NCBI GenBank assembly: GCA_947626825.1
Contig: CANQTM010000014.1
Span: 1-38,097 of the forward strand
Direction: 5' to 3'
DNA: 38,097 nucleotides
From: an uncultured Bacilli bacterium
GTDB lineage: Bacteria; Bacillota_I; Bacilli_A; RFN20; CAG-631
Part shown: one piece after another, positions 16,832 to 24,228 of the stretch
Layout: each line of letters begins with the position of its first letter
Position numbering within the stretch: position 1 is the stretch's first letter
Notes under the pieces: model-generated
Told to the model about the DNA's origin: nothing
Databases searched by the model: none
Seen by the model: only the letters and a program-made list of their open reading frames with translations
Position numbers and translations under genes: made by a program

Positions 16832-17703
16832 TGTTCGTATCTAAAAATATTCCCAAAGAATTAAAAGAATTACCACAATGGGTTTGTTATAGAACTCAGA
16901 AAAGTGGTAACAAAACAGTTAAATTTATGATTAGCCCAAATACTGGATCTTTTGCTAAATCTAATGATTCAACTACGTGGGCTGATTATGATACAGCAAA
17001 TAGATTTATGCTTAATCGCAGATTAGAAGGATTAGCTTTTGTTCTAACTGAGGGATATGTATTTATTGATATAGATCATTCAATTGATAATGAAGGAAAC
17101 ATGAGTGATTTGACTAAAAAAATACTTCAAGAATTACCTAATACTTATGCAGAAAAATCATGTAGTGGTAAAGGTGTTCATCTTATTTGTAAAGGCAAAT
17201 TGCCTGAATACGCTCTTAAACGTAATGATTCAATAGGTTTAGAAATGTATGATACTAAAAGATTTGTATGCATAACAGGAGATGTTATTAATAATCAAAC
17301 GGATATAAAAGATTATTCATGTAAAATTGTTGATTTTAATTACACATTTATTGGAAAGCGTCCACCTCGAATATTAAATCCAATTAAAACAGATATTCAA
17401 TTTAGTGATAATGAATTAATTAATAAAATAAGGAATAGTAAAACACGATATAAATTTGAATCTTTGTATAGAGGAGATATTTCTGGATATGCATCACAAA
17501 GTAATGCAGATTATGCGTTTGTGCGAATATTAGCATTTTGGACTCAAGATAAAAATCAAATTGATTCCATAATGCGATCTAGTGGATTATTTCGAGAAAA
17601 ATGGGATAGAAAAATTGGTGATTCAACCTATGGAGAAATCACAATTGATAATGCATTAAGAGATAATACAAAAACTTATAGATCTAAAAGTTATGAAATG
17701 TAG
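16831..17703 (+). CDS. Primase-polymerase (bifunctional prim/pol-like, plasmid/phage type)
   Basis: This 290-residue protein resembles the archaeo-eukaryotic primase-like replication proteins of phages and mobile elements. The N-terminus PKELKELPQWVCYR is typical of this group. FIDIDHSID (about residues 77-85) supplies the metal-binding acids and SCSGKGVHLICKG (about 109-121) the nucleotide-binding motif; RFVCITGD follows. The C-terminal section (NADYAFVRILAFWTQDKNQI to ITIDNALRD) resembles the small helical domain of NrS-1-type primase-polymerases. No helicase domain is present. It probably primes the complementary strand after transfer or supports ICE replication. Confidence 0.78.
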   Translation: MFVSKNIPKELKELPQWVCYRTQKSGNKTVKFMISPNTGSFAKSNDSTTWADYDTANRFMLNRRLEGLAFVLTEGYVFIDIDHSIDNEGNMSDLTKKILQELPNTYAEKSCSGKGVHLICKGKLPEYALKRNDSIGLEMYDTKRFVCITGDVINNQTDIKDYSCKIVDFNYTFIGKRPPRILNPIKTDIQFSDNELINKIRNSKTRYKFESLYRGDISGYASQSNADYAFVRILAFWTQDKNQIDSIMRSSGLFREKWDRKIGDSTYGEITIDNALRDNTKTYRSKSYEM

Positions 17704-17711
17704 GAGAAACT

Positions 17712-18137
17712 ATGAAAGAAAAAATTAAAGTTGTAATTAAAGAAGTTGATAAACCAGCGGAAATTAAGGAAATTTCAAATGATTATAAAACCTTTCAAAA
17801 AACAGTAGGTGGTCTTATTGATATGACACCACTACCTGGACACGATGATATAGATATTATTTGTAATGATGAATTTCTTTACAACGGAAGTATGGCAAAT
17901 ATTATGATGCCTGAAAGAGATCATGTTTTATGTGGCAGTTTAATTTTTGCAGGTTTTAATGATGAAAATGGGTCAACTATTGGACTTACAGATAAACAAG
18001 TAAAGTCAGTTATGGATTATATAGAAGAAAATAAAGTGTTTAGAATGGATCCATCTATGGCTTATTATGCAATGCAAGAAAAGAAATTGTTTAAACAAAA
18101 TTCTAAAAGTAAAAAGAAGGAGATTTTTGCCGAATAA
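17712..18137 (+). CDS. DUF3846 family protein
   Basis: A 141-residue protein with the DUF3846 pattern: IKVVIKEVDKPAEIKEISND, then TVGGLIDMTPLPG, DIDIICNDEF, NIMMPERDHVLCGSLIFAG and LTDKQ. The family is common on Firmicute ICEs and phages and has no established function. AGGAG lies before the ATG, eight bases after the primase stop, and its end overlaps the next ATG. Confidence 0.78.
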   Translation: MKEKIKVVIKEVDKPAEIKEISNDYKTFQKTVGGLIDMTPLPGHDDIDIICNDEFLYNGSMANIMMPERDHVLCGSLIFAGFNDENGSTIGLTDKQVKSVMDYIEENKVFRMDPSMAYYAMQEKKLFKQNSKSKKKEIFAE

Positions 18138-18727
18138 TGGTGGTTAGTGAGAACGGCATCACCTTGAAAATTGGATATGATGAATATCCAGAAAATCCTA
18201 GAAATTGGGATAATGTAGGAACAATGATTTGTTTTCATAGAAGATACTTTTTAGGAGATAAACACAATTATAAAAATTTTCAGGATTTCTTTGAAAGTAA
18301 GGAATACAAAAACTTTTATGTTTTAAGACCATTATTCTTATACGATCATAGTGGCTTATCTATATCTACTGAAAATTTTGTAGGAAAAGTTCCACATGCT
18401 GAATGGGATAGTATGCAGGTTGGATATATCTTTATTACTAAAGACGAAGTCAAGAAAAAAATAGGTCTTGAACCTACAAATGAAAATAAAGATAAAGTAA
18501 TTAATATGTTAGAAAAGGAAGTAGAAACATATAACAACTATTTAGGTGGAAGCGTATATGAATATCAAGTATTAGACAATGAAAATAATGTTATTGATTC
18601 CTGTGGTGGTTTTAATGCAAGTAGCATAAATGAAGCTTTAACTATGATGAAAGATTATTCTTCTATAGAACACGAATATTTATTTAAAAAATTAGAAAAA
18701 GAACTTATCGGGGAAGCAACAATGTAG
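18137..18727 (+). CDS. Unknown protein of a phage/ICE family
   Basis: 196 residues. The N-terminal motif YPENPRNWDNVGTMICFHRRYFLGD is one I recognise from unnamed phage and plasmid proteins of similar size that carry ENPR-WDN-GTM-CFH-RY-LGD. Later features are LYDHSGLSIST and FVGKVPHAEWDSMQVGYIF. The C-terminal part (LGGSVYEYQVLD ... DSCGGF) is also conserved in that group. Function unknown; no catalytic motif is evident. It is coupled to the upstream DUF3846 gene by overlap. Confidence 0.7.
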   Translation: MVVSENGITLKIGYDEYPENPRNWDNVGTMICFHRRYFLGDKHNYKNFQDFFESKEYKNFYVLRPLFLYDHSGLSISTENFVGKVPHAEWDSMQVGYIFITKDEVKKKIGLEPTNENKDKVINMLEKEVETYNNYLGGSVYEYQVLDNENNVIDSCGGFNASSINEALTMMKDYSSIEHEYLFKKLEKELIGEATM

Positions 18728-18736
18728 GAGAGTTAA

Positions 18737-19075
18737 ATGAAAAACAGTGAAATTCAAAAAAGAATATTGCTAGTAATGCAAAAAACAAATAAAGAGTTTA
18801 GACAGTTTAGAAAAAATTGTCTTGATAATGGTGTTCAATATGCTTTTGATAATGCCTTAAAAATTGCTTTTTATAAAGAAATAAAAATTTATATTTTAAA
18901 CGGAGTATTAAAAGAATCATATTACAATCAAATGTTTGAAATGGATAATATACTTGATACTCTTTGGGACAGATATAAACTTGGTGTAATTGATAAATGT
19001 GGAGATCATTTTTTAGAACAATTGTTGGATTTACATTTTAATAATTTGGAGCGTATTAAGAATAGAATTAAATAA
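18737..19075 (+). CDS. Unknown small helical protein
   Basis: 112 residues, mostly helical and basic, with no motif recognised. GGAG precedes the ATG ten bases after the previous gene. Its 3' end overlaps the proposed upstream start of the methyltransferase. Loosely similar in style to the protein at 15423-15779 (aromatic and charged helices, EFRQFRKN, YKEI). Function unknown. Confidence 0.55.
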   Translation: MKNSEIQKRILLVMQKTNKEFRQFRKNCLDNGVQYAFDNALKIAFYKEIKIYILNGVLKESYYNQMFEMDNILDTLWDRYKLGVIDKCGDHFLEQLLDLHFNNLERIKNRIK

Positions 19076-19769
19076 AATTTACCATATTGATTCTCTAATA
19101 GGTATGAAGCAGATGATTGATGAAGGTATTAAGGTGGATTTAATATTAACAGATCCACCTTATGATATGCCTTCAACAAAAGCAGGTGGAAAAAGTGAAT
19201 TGGCAAAAAGTATTCAAGGTGCATTTGATGAACTTAAAAATGCCAATTTAACGAATGGAATAACATACGAATTTTTAGATTTAATGGTTCAATTACAAGA
19301 TAATATTAATATTTATATTTGGTGTAATTTGAAACAAATTAAATTTTACTTAGATTATTTCATTGATAAGCACAAATGTAAATGGGATGAAATTATCTGG
19401 TATAAAACAAATGCGATGCCTTGCTTTCATAATAAATATTTGACTGATAAAGAATATTGTTTGTATTTCAGAAAAGGTGGTTATTGTAATCCAGTTAATT
19501 ATGAAACAGCTAAAACAGTATATTCATTGCCTATTAATATTTTAGATAAAAAGAAATATGGTCATCCAACAATAAAACCATTACCAATAATTAAAAATTT
19601 AATAATAAATTCTACTCATGAAGGTGATTTGATTTTAGATCCTTTTGCTGGAAGTGGCACAACATTAGTTGCTTCTAAGCAATTAGGAAGAAATTACATT
19701 GGATTTGAGATAGATGAAAAGTATGTCGATATATGTCGAAAGAGAATTAATGAGGAGGTCAGCATTTGA
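19062..19769 (+). CDS. Beta-class DNA methyltransferase (N6-adenine/N4-cytosine type), solitary
   Basis: It transfers a methyl group from AdoMet to a DNA base, and no restriction partner is present. The catalytic motif is DPPY in LILTDPPYDMP, and the AdoMet motif LDPFAGSGTTLVASK lies near the C-terminus, giving the circular order of the beta class. The first ATG is at 19104, but the frame is open upstream and encodes the family's usual beginning KIYHIDSLIGMKQM, so translation should begin near 19062. There the codon is ATA (reading IELNKIYH), with GGAG at 19048-19051, ten bases upstream. Either a non-standard start is used or the native start has mutated; 19104 is the conservative start. The role is probably protection from host restriction. 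Confidence 0.8.
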   Translation: MELNKIYHIDSLIGMKQMIDEGIKVDLILTDPPYDMPSTKAGGKSELAKSIQGAFDELKNANLTNGITYEFLDLMVQLQDNINIYIWCNLKQIKFYLDYFIDKHKCKWDEIIWYKTNAMPCFHNKYLTDKEYCLYFRKGGYCNPVNYETAKTVYSLPINILDKKKYGHPTIKPLPIIKNLIINSTHEGDLILDPFAGSGTTLVASKQLGRNYIGFEIDEKYVDICRKRINEEVSI

Positions 19770-20284
19770 AGTATTTAATAAAAGGAAAATTATACTTGCC
19801 AATTAAAATGGGTGATCCTAGAGATTGGCATCAAAAGCCTGATGATGTTTGTCACGATTGTGGAGCAACATATGGTCAATATCATACTTTTGGCTGTGAT
19901 ACTGAAGTATGTCCATGTTGTGGTGGTCAACTTATATCTTGCGATTGCGGTGCAATTTATCAAGTCAATGGTAATATTTCTAAAAAGGCTTTAGCTGATT
20001 TATGTAAACTTCAAGTTATTCAAACAGAAGCAGAAGATTTAGAAATTAAAAATACAATAAGTAGAAATAAAATTAAGTATGACTCTGAGGGACAATCAGG
20101 AAATATTTTCTTTATTTTAGCAAAAGTAAAACTTGTTATGAAAAAAGAGGGACGAGAAGAATTATTTAAAAAATGTGAAGAGAGAGTATATGCCTCTTCA
20201 TCTTATAAAGAAGCCCTAAAAATTATAAATGAATATGTTCAATTAGAAGATGTTCGTGTTGGGAAGGAGGAAGAAGCAGAATGA
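19766..20284 (+). CDS. Zinc-ribbon protein with C-terminal phage-type helical domain
   Basis: A 172-residue protein. Residues about 25-62 contain paired cysteines and a histidine (CHDCG, CDTEVCPCCGG, CDC), consistent with a zinc ribbon. The C-terminal 70 residues (GNIFFILAKVKLVMKK ... YKEALKIINEYV) match a small domain frequent in phage proteins (G-N-F-IL pattern, then a helical tail) and are similar to the next gene. It starts at TTG 19766 with AGGAGG at 19753, overlapping the methyltransferase stop. Function unknown. Confidence 0.65.
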   Translation: MKYLIKGKLYLPIKMGDPRDWHQKPDDVCHDCGATYGQYHTFGCDTEVCPCCGGQLISCDCGAIYQVNGNISKKALADLCKLQVIQTEAEDLEIKNTISRNKIKYDSEGQSGNIFFILAKVKLVMKKEGREELFKKCEERVYASSSYKEALKIINEYVQLEDVRVGKEEEAE

Positions 20285-20526
20285 TGTTAAAAAAAGTAAA
20301 AGTAACTTGTGATTTAAGACGTATTGGTAAGAATCTATATACAATTTTAGCTTATGTAAAACCAGCAATGATAAAAGCTAAAAAAGAAAAAAAGTATTAT
20401 GAAATGTTTGATAAAGTCAACAAAAAATTATCATTTGACAAAGCAATGAAAGTTATTCGTAAATATGTCAAGTTTGTTGAACCACAAAAAGTAAAGGAGA
20501 AAGGAAATGCCAAATTGGGTTATTAA
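20281..20526 (+). CDS. Small protein paralogous to the tail of the preceding zinc-ribbon protein
   Basis: 81 residues. GKNLYTILAYVKPAMIKAKK ... SFDKAMKVIRKYVKF lines up with GNIFFILAKVKLVMKKEG ... SYKEALKIINEYVQL in the protein before it, suggesting a stand-alone duplicate of that domain. It starts at ATG 20281 (or 20284) overlapping the upstream stop, with GGAGG just upstream. Its 3' end overlaps the next gene by 20 bases. Function unknown. Confidence 0.6.
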   Translation: MMLKKVKVTCDLRRIGKNLYTILAYVKPAMIKAKKEKKYYEMFDKVNKKLSFDKAMKVIRKYVKFVEPQKVKEKGNAKLGY

Positions 20527-21316
20527 TAAGCTTACAATAGAAGGCAACAATGCTGAAGAAATAATTAAAAGTCATACAACTAGTTTAGAAAATGGTGAGT
20601 TATTGTTTGACTTTGAAACAATTGATCCAATGCCAAAGGATTTAAACATAGAAAGAGGATCTAGAAGTTTTGATGGTTTTAAATTGCATATTGCAAAAAT
20701 TAATCCTTTAATTCCTAATTTAGGAACTAGAGAAGATAAACTTCTTCCATTTGATACATTCTTAAGAAAAATCTTCGGAATGTTTGGTAGAGATTGTATC
20801 GATAACATTCAACGATATATCCTTAAACCTACTGAAATTGAAGAATTAAAAAAGAAATATAATGAAGATTTTGATTCCGTTTTAGAACTTGGTGAAAAAG
20901 CCTTTACCAACAAAGAAAAATATGGTTGCACTGATTGGTATGATTGGCGTATGTGCAATTGGGGAACTAAGTGGAATGCATGCAATACATTTATTGGAAT
21001 GGATAATCCTCATGTTGTTTATTTTGATACAGCTTGGAGTCCTTCTGTTCCTATAGTAGAAAAATTTGCAAAAATGCATCCTGAACTTAAAATAACTCAT
21101 GAATATGCTGAAGAACAAATTGGATTATATTGTGGCAAACATGAATATGAAAACGGAGAAATAGTAAATCGTAATGATTATAAGGAATTTTCAAAAGAAG
21201 CTTATGAATTAAGTTTTGAGTTGTGGGGTGGAGAAGAACTCTATCGCTTTGACGAAAAATTAAATAATTATGTTTATATAGATGATGATGGTGATCCAAA
21301 TTCTGAAATGGAGTGA
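20507..21316 (+). CDS. Api92-like protein with ferredoxin-like fold (DUF1281/YubB type)
   Basis: This 269-residue protein begins MPNWVINKLTIEGN, the classic start of the Api92/YubB-like family found on phages, plasmids and ICEs. Other family features are LFDFETIDPMP, YDWRMCNWGTKWNA and YFDTAWSPSVPIV. The C-terminus is acidic (DDDGDPNSEME). The biochemical role of the family is unknown. A good GGAGAAAGGA precedes the ATG. Confidence 0.8.
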   Translation: MPNWVINKLTIEGNNAEEIIKSHTTSLENGELLFDFETIDPMPKDLNIERGSRSFDGFKLHIAKINPLIPNLGTREDKLLPFDTFLRKIFGMFGRDCIDNIQRYILKPTEIEELKKKYNEDFDSVLELGEKAFTNKEKYGCTDWYDWRMCNWGTKWNACNTFIGMDNPHVVYFDTAWSPSVPIVEKFAKMHPELKITHEYAEEQIGLYCGKHEYENGEIVNRNDYKEFSKEAYELSFELWGGEELYRFDEKLNNYVYIDDDGDPNSEME

Positions 21317-21613
21317 TTAATTTTTAAAAAGTTAAAATCAAAAATATTAATTTTATTAATGATACTTATCATTTCTAACTTTGTGATTAATACATCTTAT
21401 ATCTATAAATATCAAAATAATATTGTCTGTATAAATGACGAAAATGCCTTCTGTAAGAGTTTGAAAGAAAAAAACATTGATATTTATATTTCAAATGCTT
21501 CAGTAAAGGTTACGAATTGTTATTTATTAAATAGAAAAGAACGTTTCAAAATTTTGATTATAATAAAAAAATCACCTCATAAAAAATGGGGTGACAATAA
21601 ACAGGAGTATTAA
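21317..21613 (+). pseudogene. Small membrane or secreted protein gene lacking a normal start
   Basis: The frame is open from the stop of the previous gene to 21613 and encodes FKKLKSKILILLMILIISNF, a good signal peptide or membrane anchor. A short polar domain with three Cys (VCIND, AFCKSL, TNCYLL) follows. The first ATG (21359) lies inside the hydrophobic core, so it is unlikely to be the real start. GGAG at 21310-21313 is properly spaced to TTT at 21323, where a TTG would be expected. It may be a decayed start, a non-standard start, or read-through of the TGA separating it from the gene at 20507 (same frame). A hairpin lies within its 3' end. Confidence 0.4.
21565..21594 (-). terminator. 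Intrinsic terminator reading leftward
   Basis: The stem TCACCTCAT/ATGGGGTGA (21572-21580/21586-21594) has a five-base loop. On the minus strand it is followed by seven T (21565-21571). It may be a back-up terminator for the leftward repressor transcript. Confidence 0.55.
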
Positions 21614-21764
21614 CAATTTAGAAGCAGAATTAAAATTGCATGCTGTTTTATATAATTTTGGAATGTTTGTAAATCATACAAAAGATGCCGATTTAGAATT
21701 TTTTGGAGATAGCAGGTGGCAAATAAGAAGTGCTACTATATTCTTTCAAATTCTTGGCATATAA
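21603..21764 (+). pseudogene. Remnant small ORF
   Basis: An open frame of about 53 codons follows AGGAG (21603-21607), encoding EAELKLHAVLYNFGMFVNH and SATIFFQILGI, ending at TAA 21762. No ATG/GTG/TTG start with suitable spacing is present. The only internal ATG is mid-protein. Composition is protein-like. Probably a decayed ICE gene; function unknown. Confidence 0.35.
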
Positions 21765-21794
21765 AATTTTATAGTTTCATAAATTGTTTTAGGA

Positions 21795-21819
21795 CAAAAA
21801 AATAGGCTTAAGCCTATTT
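21795..21819 (-). terminator. Terminator of the XRE repressor gene
   Basis: A perfect 20-bp palindrome (21800-21819, half-site AAATAGGCTT) with a T-run on the minus strand (21795-21802). It overlaps the stop codon of the leftward gene. Confidence 0.75.
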
Positions 21820-22185
21820 CTGAAGATTAACTATATAGTCGATATGTTCTTTAAAAGAAGAATCAGAGCGGTATTTATCAACTAAAGTTTTGAAATCAAT
21901 ACTGCTAGCATATAGCTTAAGTAATTCAATTTCATCACTTGATAAATCACCACTATTAGCAGATAAACCAAATAATTCAAATATAGTAACATTGATATGC
22001 TCACATATAGGAAGTAATAAATCAATATCAGGAGAACAAACACCATTTGCCCATCTCTTAACTGATGTATCTGATACGCCTAATGCTTTAGCAAATTTTA
22101 CATACGATTCGTTAGTTGATTCAAGATAGTCCTTTATGCATTTTTGGATATTATCTTTTGCTGAGATTTTAGTATTATCACTCAT
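21814..22185 (-). CDS. XRE-family repressor (helix-turn-helix)
   Basis: A 123-residue protein with an N-terminal lambda-type HTH: YVKFAKALGVSDTSVKRWANGVCSPDIDLLLPICEHINVTIFELFGL, positions about 28-72. The short C-terminal part (LSSDEIELLKLYASS) is typical of ICE immunity-type repressors. The start at 22185 is chosen over 22233 because GAGGTG lies seven bases upstream of it. A leftward promoter at 22205-22233 places the message start near 22198, which the longer form would precede. It is the only leftward gene in the ICE part and faces the recombinase operon across shared operators, so it probably represses excision and itself. No peptidase or inducer-binding domain is attached. Confidence 0.85.
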   Translation of the reverse strand: MSDNTKISAKDNIQKCIKDYLESTNESYVKFAKALGVSDTSVKRWANGVCSPDIDLLLPICEHINVTIFELFGLSANSGDLSSDEIELLKLYASSIDFKTLVDKYRSDSSFKEHIDYIVNLQK

Positions 22186-22204
22186 TTTGCTCACCTCAGA
22201 TAAT

Positions 22205-22233
22205 ATTTTACCACATAGTCTGATTTTTTGCAA
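22205..22233 (-). promoter_or_regulatory. Leftward promoter of the XRE repressor
   Basis: On the minus strand, TTGCAA (22228-22233) and TAAAAT (22205-22210) are separated by 17 bases. The TAGTC operator at 22216-22220 lies within the spacer. Confidence 0.6.
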
Positions 22234-22317
22234 TTAATTAGACTATATTAGTTGATTTTTGTTTAAAAATAGACTATAATAGTATCGTAACAATTATGAA
22301 CCCATACTATTTTAGTC
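22216..22317. promoter_or_regulatory. Four TAGTC/GACTA operator half-sites
   Basis: TAGTC at 22216-22220, GACTA at 22241-22245, GACTA at 22272-22276 (overlapping the rightward -10) and TAGTC at 22313-22317, each flanked by similar AT-rich bases (TTAGACTATA, TTAGTCTAATATA). The placement over both promoters fits binding by the adjacent XRE protein. Confidence 0.55.
22252..22280 (+). promoter_or_regulatory. Rightward promoter of the recombinase operon
   Basis: TTGATT (22252-22257), a 17-base spacer and a consensus TATAAT (22275-22280). The -10 overlaps a GACTA operator. Transcript start expected near 22287. Confidence 0.75.
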
Positions 22318-22330
22318 TAATATAGGAGGG

Positions 22331-22558
22331 TTGATTATCGAAAATAAATTAGAAAAAAGTGATTTTTATTCTGAAAAAGAGAAAATCACCAATCATGATT
22401 CAAGTTTTATTGAATCTGATATGAAAATTGTGGAATTAGATGGTCAAATCTTTAGAGTGAAGAAAATTTTTGCTACCGAAGGTAGAACCATTTTAGAAGG
22501 AGTAGTTAGTATGTTGCTAGATAGAATGGAGAATCAAGATAAGATAGGACATGCATAA
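22331..22558 (+). CDS. Small protein before serine recombinases, candidate excision factor
   Basis: 75 residues, with a hydrophilic N-terminal half and a C-terminal half MKIVELDGQIFRVKKIFATEGRTILEGVVSMLLDRME. The last part resembles the short transposon-encoded proteins that precede large serine recombinases on Firmicute elements (a G-x-I/T-F/Y-x-V strand followed by a helix). By position it may be a directionality factor. The only canonical start, TTG at 22331, lies one base from AGGAGG (22324-22329), unusually close; ATT or ATC codons at 22334/22337 would be better spaced. First gene of the operon driven from 22252-22280. Confidence 0.6.
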   Translation: MIIENKLEKSDFYSEKEKITNHDSSFIESDMKIVELDGQIFRVKKIFATEGRTILEGVVSMLLDRMENQDKIGHA

Positions 22559-22596
22559 TTAATAAATTCTAATTAACACAAAAAGGAGGTGAAAAG

Positions 22597-24228
22597 ATGC
22601 GTCTATTCGGAACATATACAGCTATCTATTGTAGATTATCAAGAGATGATGGTAATGTTGATGAAAGTCAATCAATACAATCACAAAAAGAAGTATTAAC
22701 CGATTATGTTAATAATCAAGGATGGAAAATAGTTGATTATTATGTCGATGATGGATATAGCGGAACCGATTTTAATAGACCATCTTTTCAAAGACTCTTA
22801 AATGATATTGAAGCAGGAAGAATTAATATTGTTGTTACTAAAGATTTATCAAGATTAGGTCGTAATTATATTCAAACTGGTTATTATACGGAAGAATATT
22901 TTCCGAGTCATCAAGTAAGATATATTGCTGTAAATGATAATTTTGATACATTTAATGAAGATAATAATGATTTTGTTCCTTTTAAAAACATTATTAACGA
23001 ATGGTATGCTAAAGATATTTCTAAAAAAATCCGTTTTACATTAGATAATAAAGCTAAAAATGGTGAGCCTAGAAATACTGTATTTCCAATATTTGGATAT
23101 GCCTATAATGCAAATTATGAACGTATTCCAGATTCTGAAACGGCACCGATTGTTAAAATGATTTTTGAAGAATATATTAAATCAGGATCATCAACTAAAG
23201 TTGCAAGATTACTTAAAGAAAGGAAAATAAAAATACCTTCTTATTATAACGCTGTTAAATATGGTTATAACAAAGAGAAGGTAATGAAATTATCTGATGA
23301 AGAATTAATAACTTGGAAAACTGATGTAATAAGAGATATTATAGCTAGAAATGATTATCTAGGAACTTACACTACAGCACGATCTAAATCAAAAAATTAT
23401 AAAACCAAAAAACGCTATGAAAACGAAAATGCTTATGTGTTTGAAAATAGATATGAACCTTTAATTGATAAAGACACTTGGGAAAAAGCAAATAAAATTT
23501 TAAAAAGAACAAGAGCAGGTTTAATACCACTTGAAGATAACATATACAAAGGATTAATCATTTGTGCTGATTGTGGACGAGTTATGAAATATGATCGTAA
23601 AAAAAATCCGACATCTAAAGAATTTAATTTTTATCGCTATTATTGTGCTAATAAAGATTGCAAAGAAAATAATAGTATTCAAAAAAAATATTTAAATCAA
23701 ATTGTAAAAGATGAAATATTAAATCTAAAAGATATTATTCTTTCTCATAAAGATGAATTTATTGAATTTGTTAATCAATATGATAAAAAAGGTCGAAAAA
23801 TAGAAACAGATGTCGAAAAGGATTTACACGTTTATCAAAATAAAAATGACGAAATCGATAAATATATAATGCAATTATTTGAACAAAACGTTAAAGGTAA
23901 TATTCCAAAATCGACATTCGAAATGATGATGACAAAATATAATAAAGAAAAAAAGTTTATCGAAGAACAGTTAAAACAACTTACTAAATTAGAACAACAA
24001 CAACTTATAATAGAAGATTACGAAGCAAAAATTAATAAATTAATTGCGTTATTAGAATCAATTAATGAATCAAATGTATTGGAATATGATATTATCCACT
24101 CGATTATTAATTATATTACGATTTCCTCAAGGAATCTCGAAAATTATCAAAGAAAACATGTATATAATGTAACAATTGTTTTTTCTGTGCTAGACGCAAT
24201 GATTAAGGAGTTTATGAAAAACATATGA
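22597..24228 (+). CDS. Large serine recombinase 1
   Basis: A 543-residue integrase. The N-terminal resolvase domain has the nucleophile serine in IYCRLSRDDG (about Ser15), then YVDDGYSGTDFNRPSF and VTKDLSRLGRNY. The central recombinase domain (about 160-290) is followed by a zinc ribbon with CADCG ... CANKDC (about 325-360) and a coiled-coil C-terminal region (about 390-510). This is the full large-serine-recombinase architecture. AAAGGAGGTG gives a strong ribosome site. It overlaps the next recombinase by four bases (ATGA). Confidence 0.93.
   Translation: MRLFGTYTAIYCRLSRDDGNVDESQSIQSQKEVLTDYVNNQGWKIVDYYVDDGYSGTDFNRPSFQRLLNDIEAGRINIVVTKDLSRLGRNYIQTGYYTEEYFPSHQVRYIAVNDNFDTFNEDNNDFVPFKNIINEWYAKDISKKIRFTLDNKAKNGEPRNTVFPIFGYAYNANYERIPDSETAPIVKMIFEEYIKSGSSTKVARLLKERKIKIPSYYNAVKYGYNKEKVMKLSDEELITWKTDVIRDIIARNDYLGTYTTARSKSKNYKTKKRYENENAYVFENRYEPLIDKDTWEKANKILKRTRAGLIPLEDNIYKGLIICADCGRVMKYDRKKNPTSKEFNFYRYYCANKDCKENNSIQKKYLNQIVKDEILNLKDIILSHKDEFIEFVNQYDKKGRKIETDVEKDLHVYQNKNDEIDKYIMQLFEQNVKGNIPKSTFEMMMTKYNKEKKFIEEQLKQLTKLEQQQLIIEDYEAKINKLIALLESINESNVLEYDIIHSIINYITISSRNLENYQRKHVYNVTIVFSVLDAMIKEFMKNI

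Noticed and set aside
22186-22233. Longer N-terminus for the XRE repressor
   Set aside because: It would begin upstream of the predicted transcript start, within the promoter and operator region, while 22185 has a proper GAGGTG.
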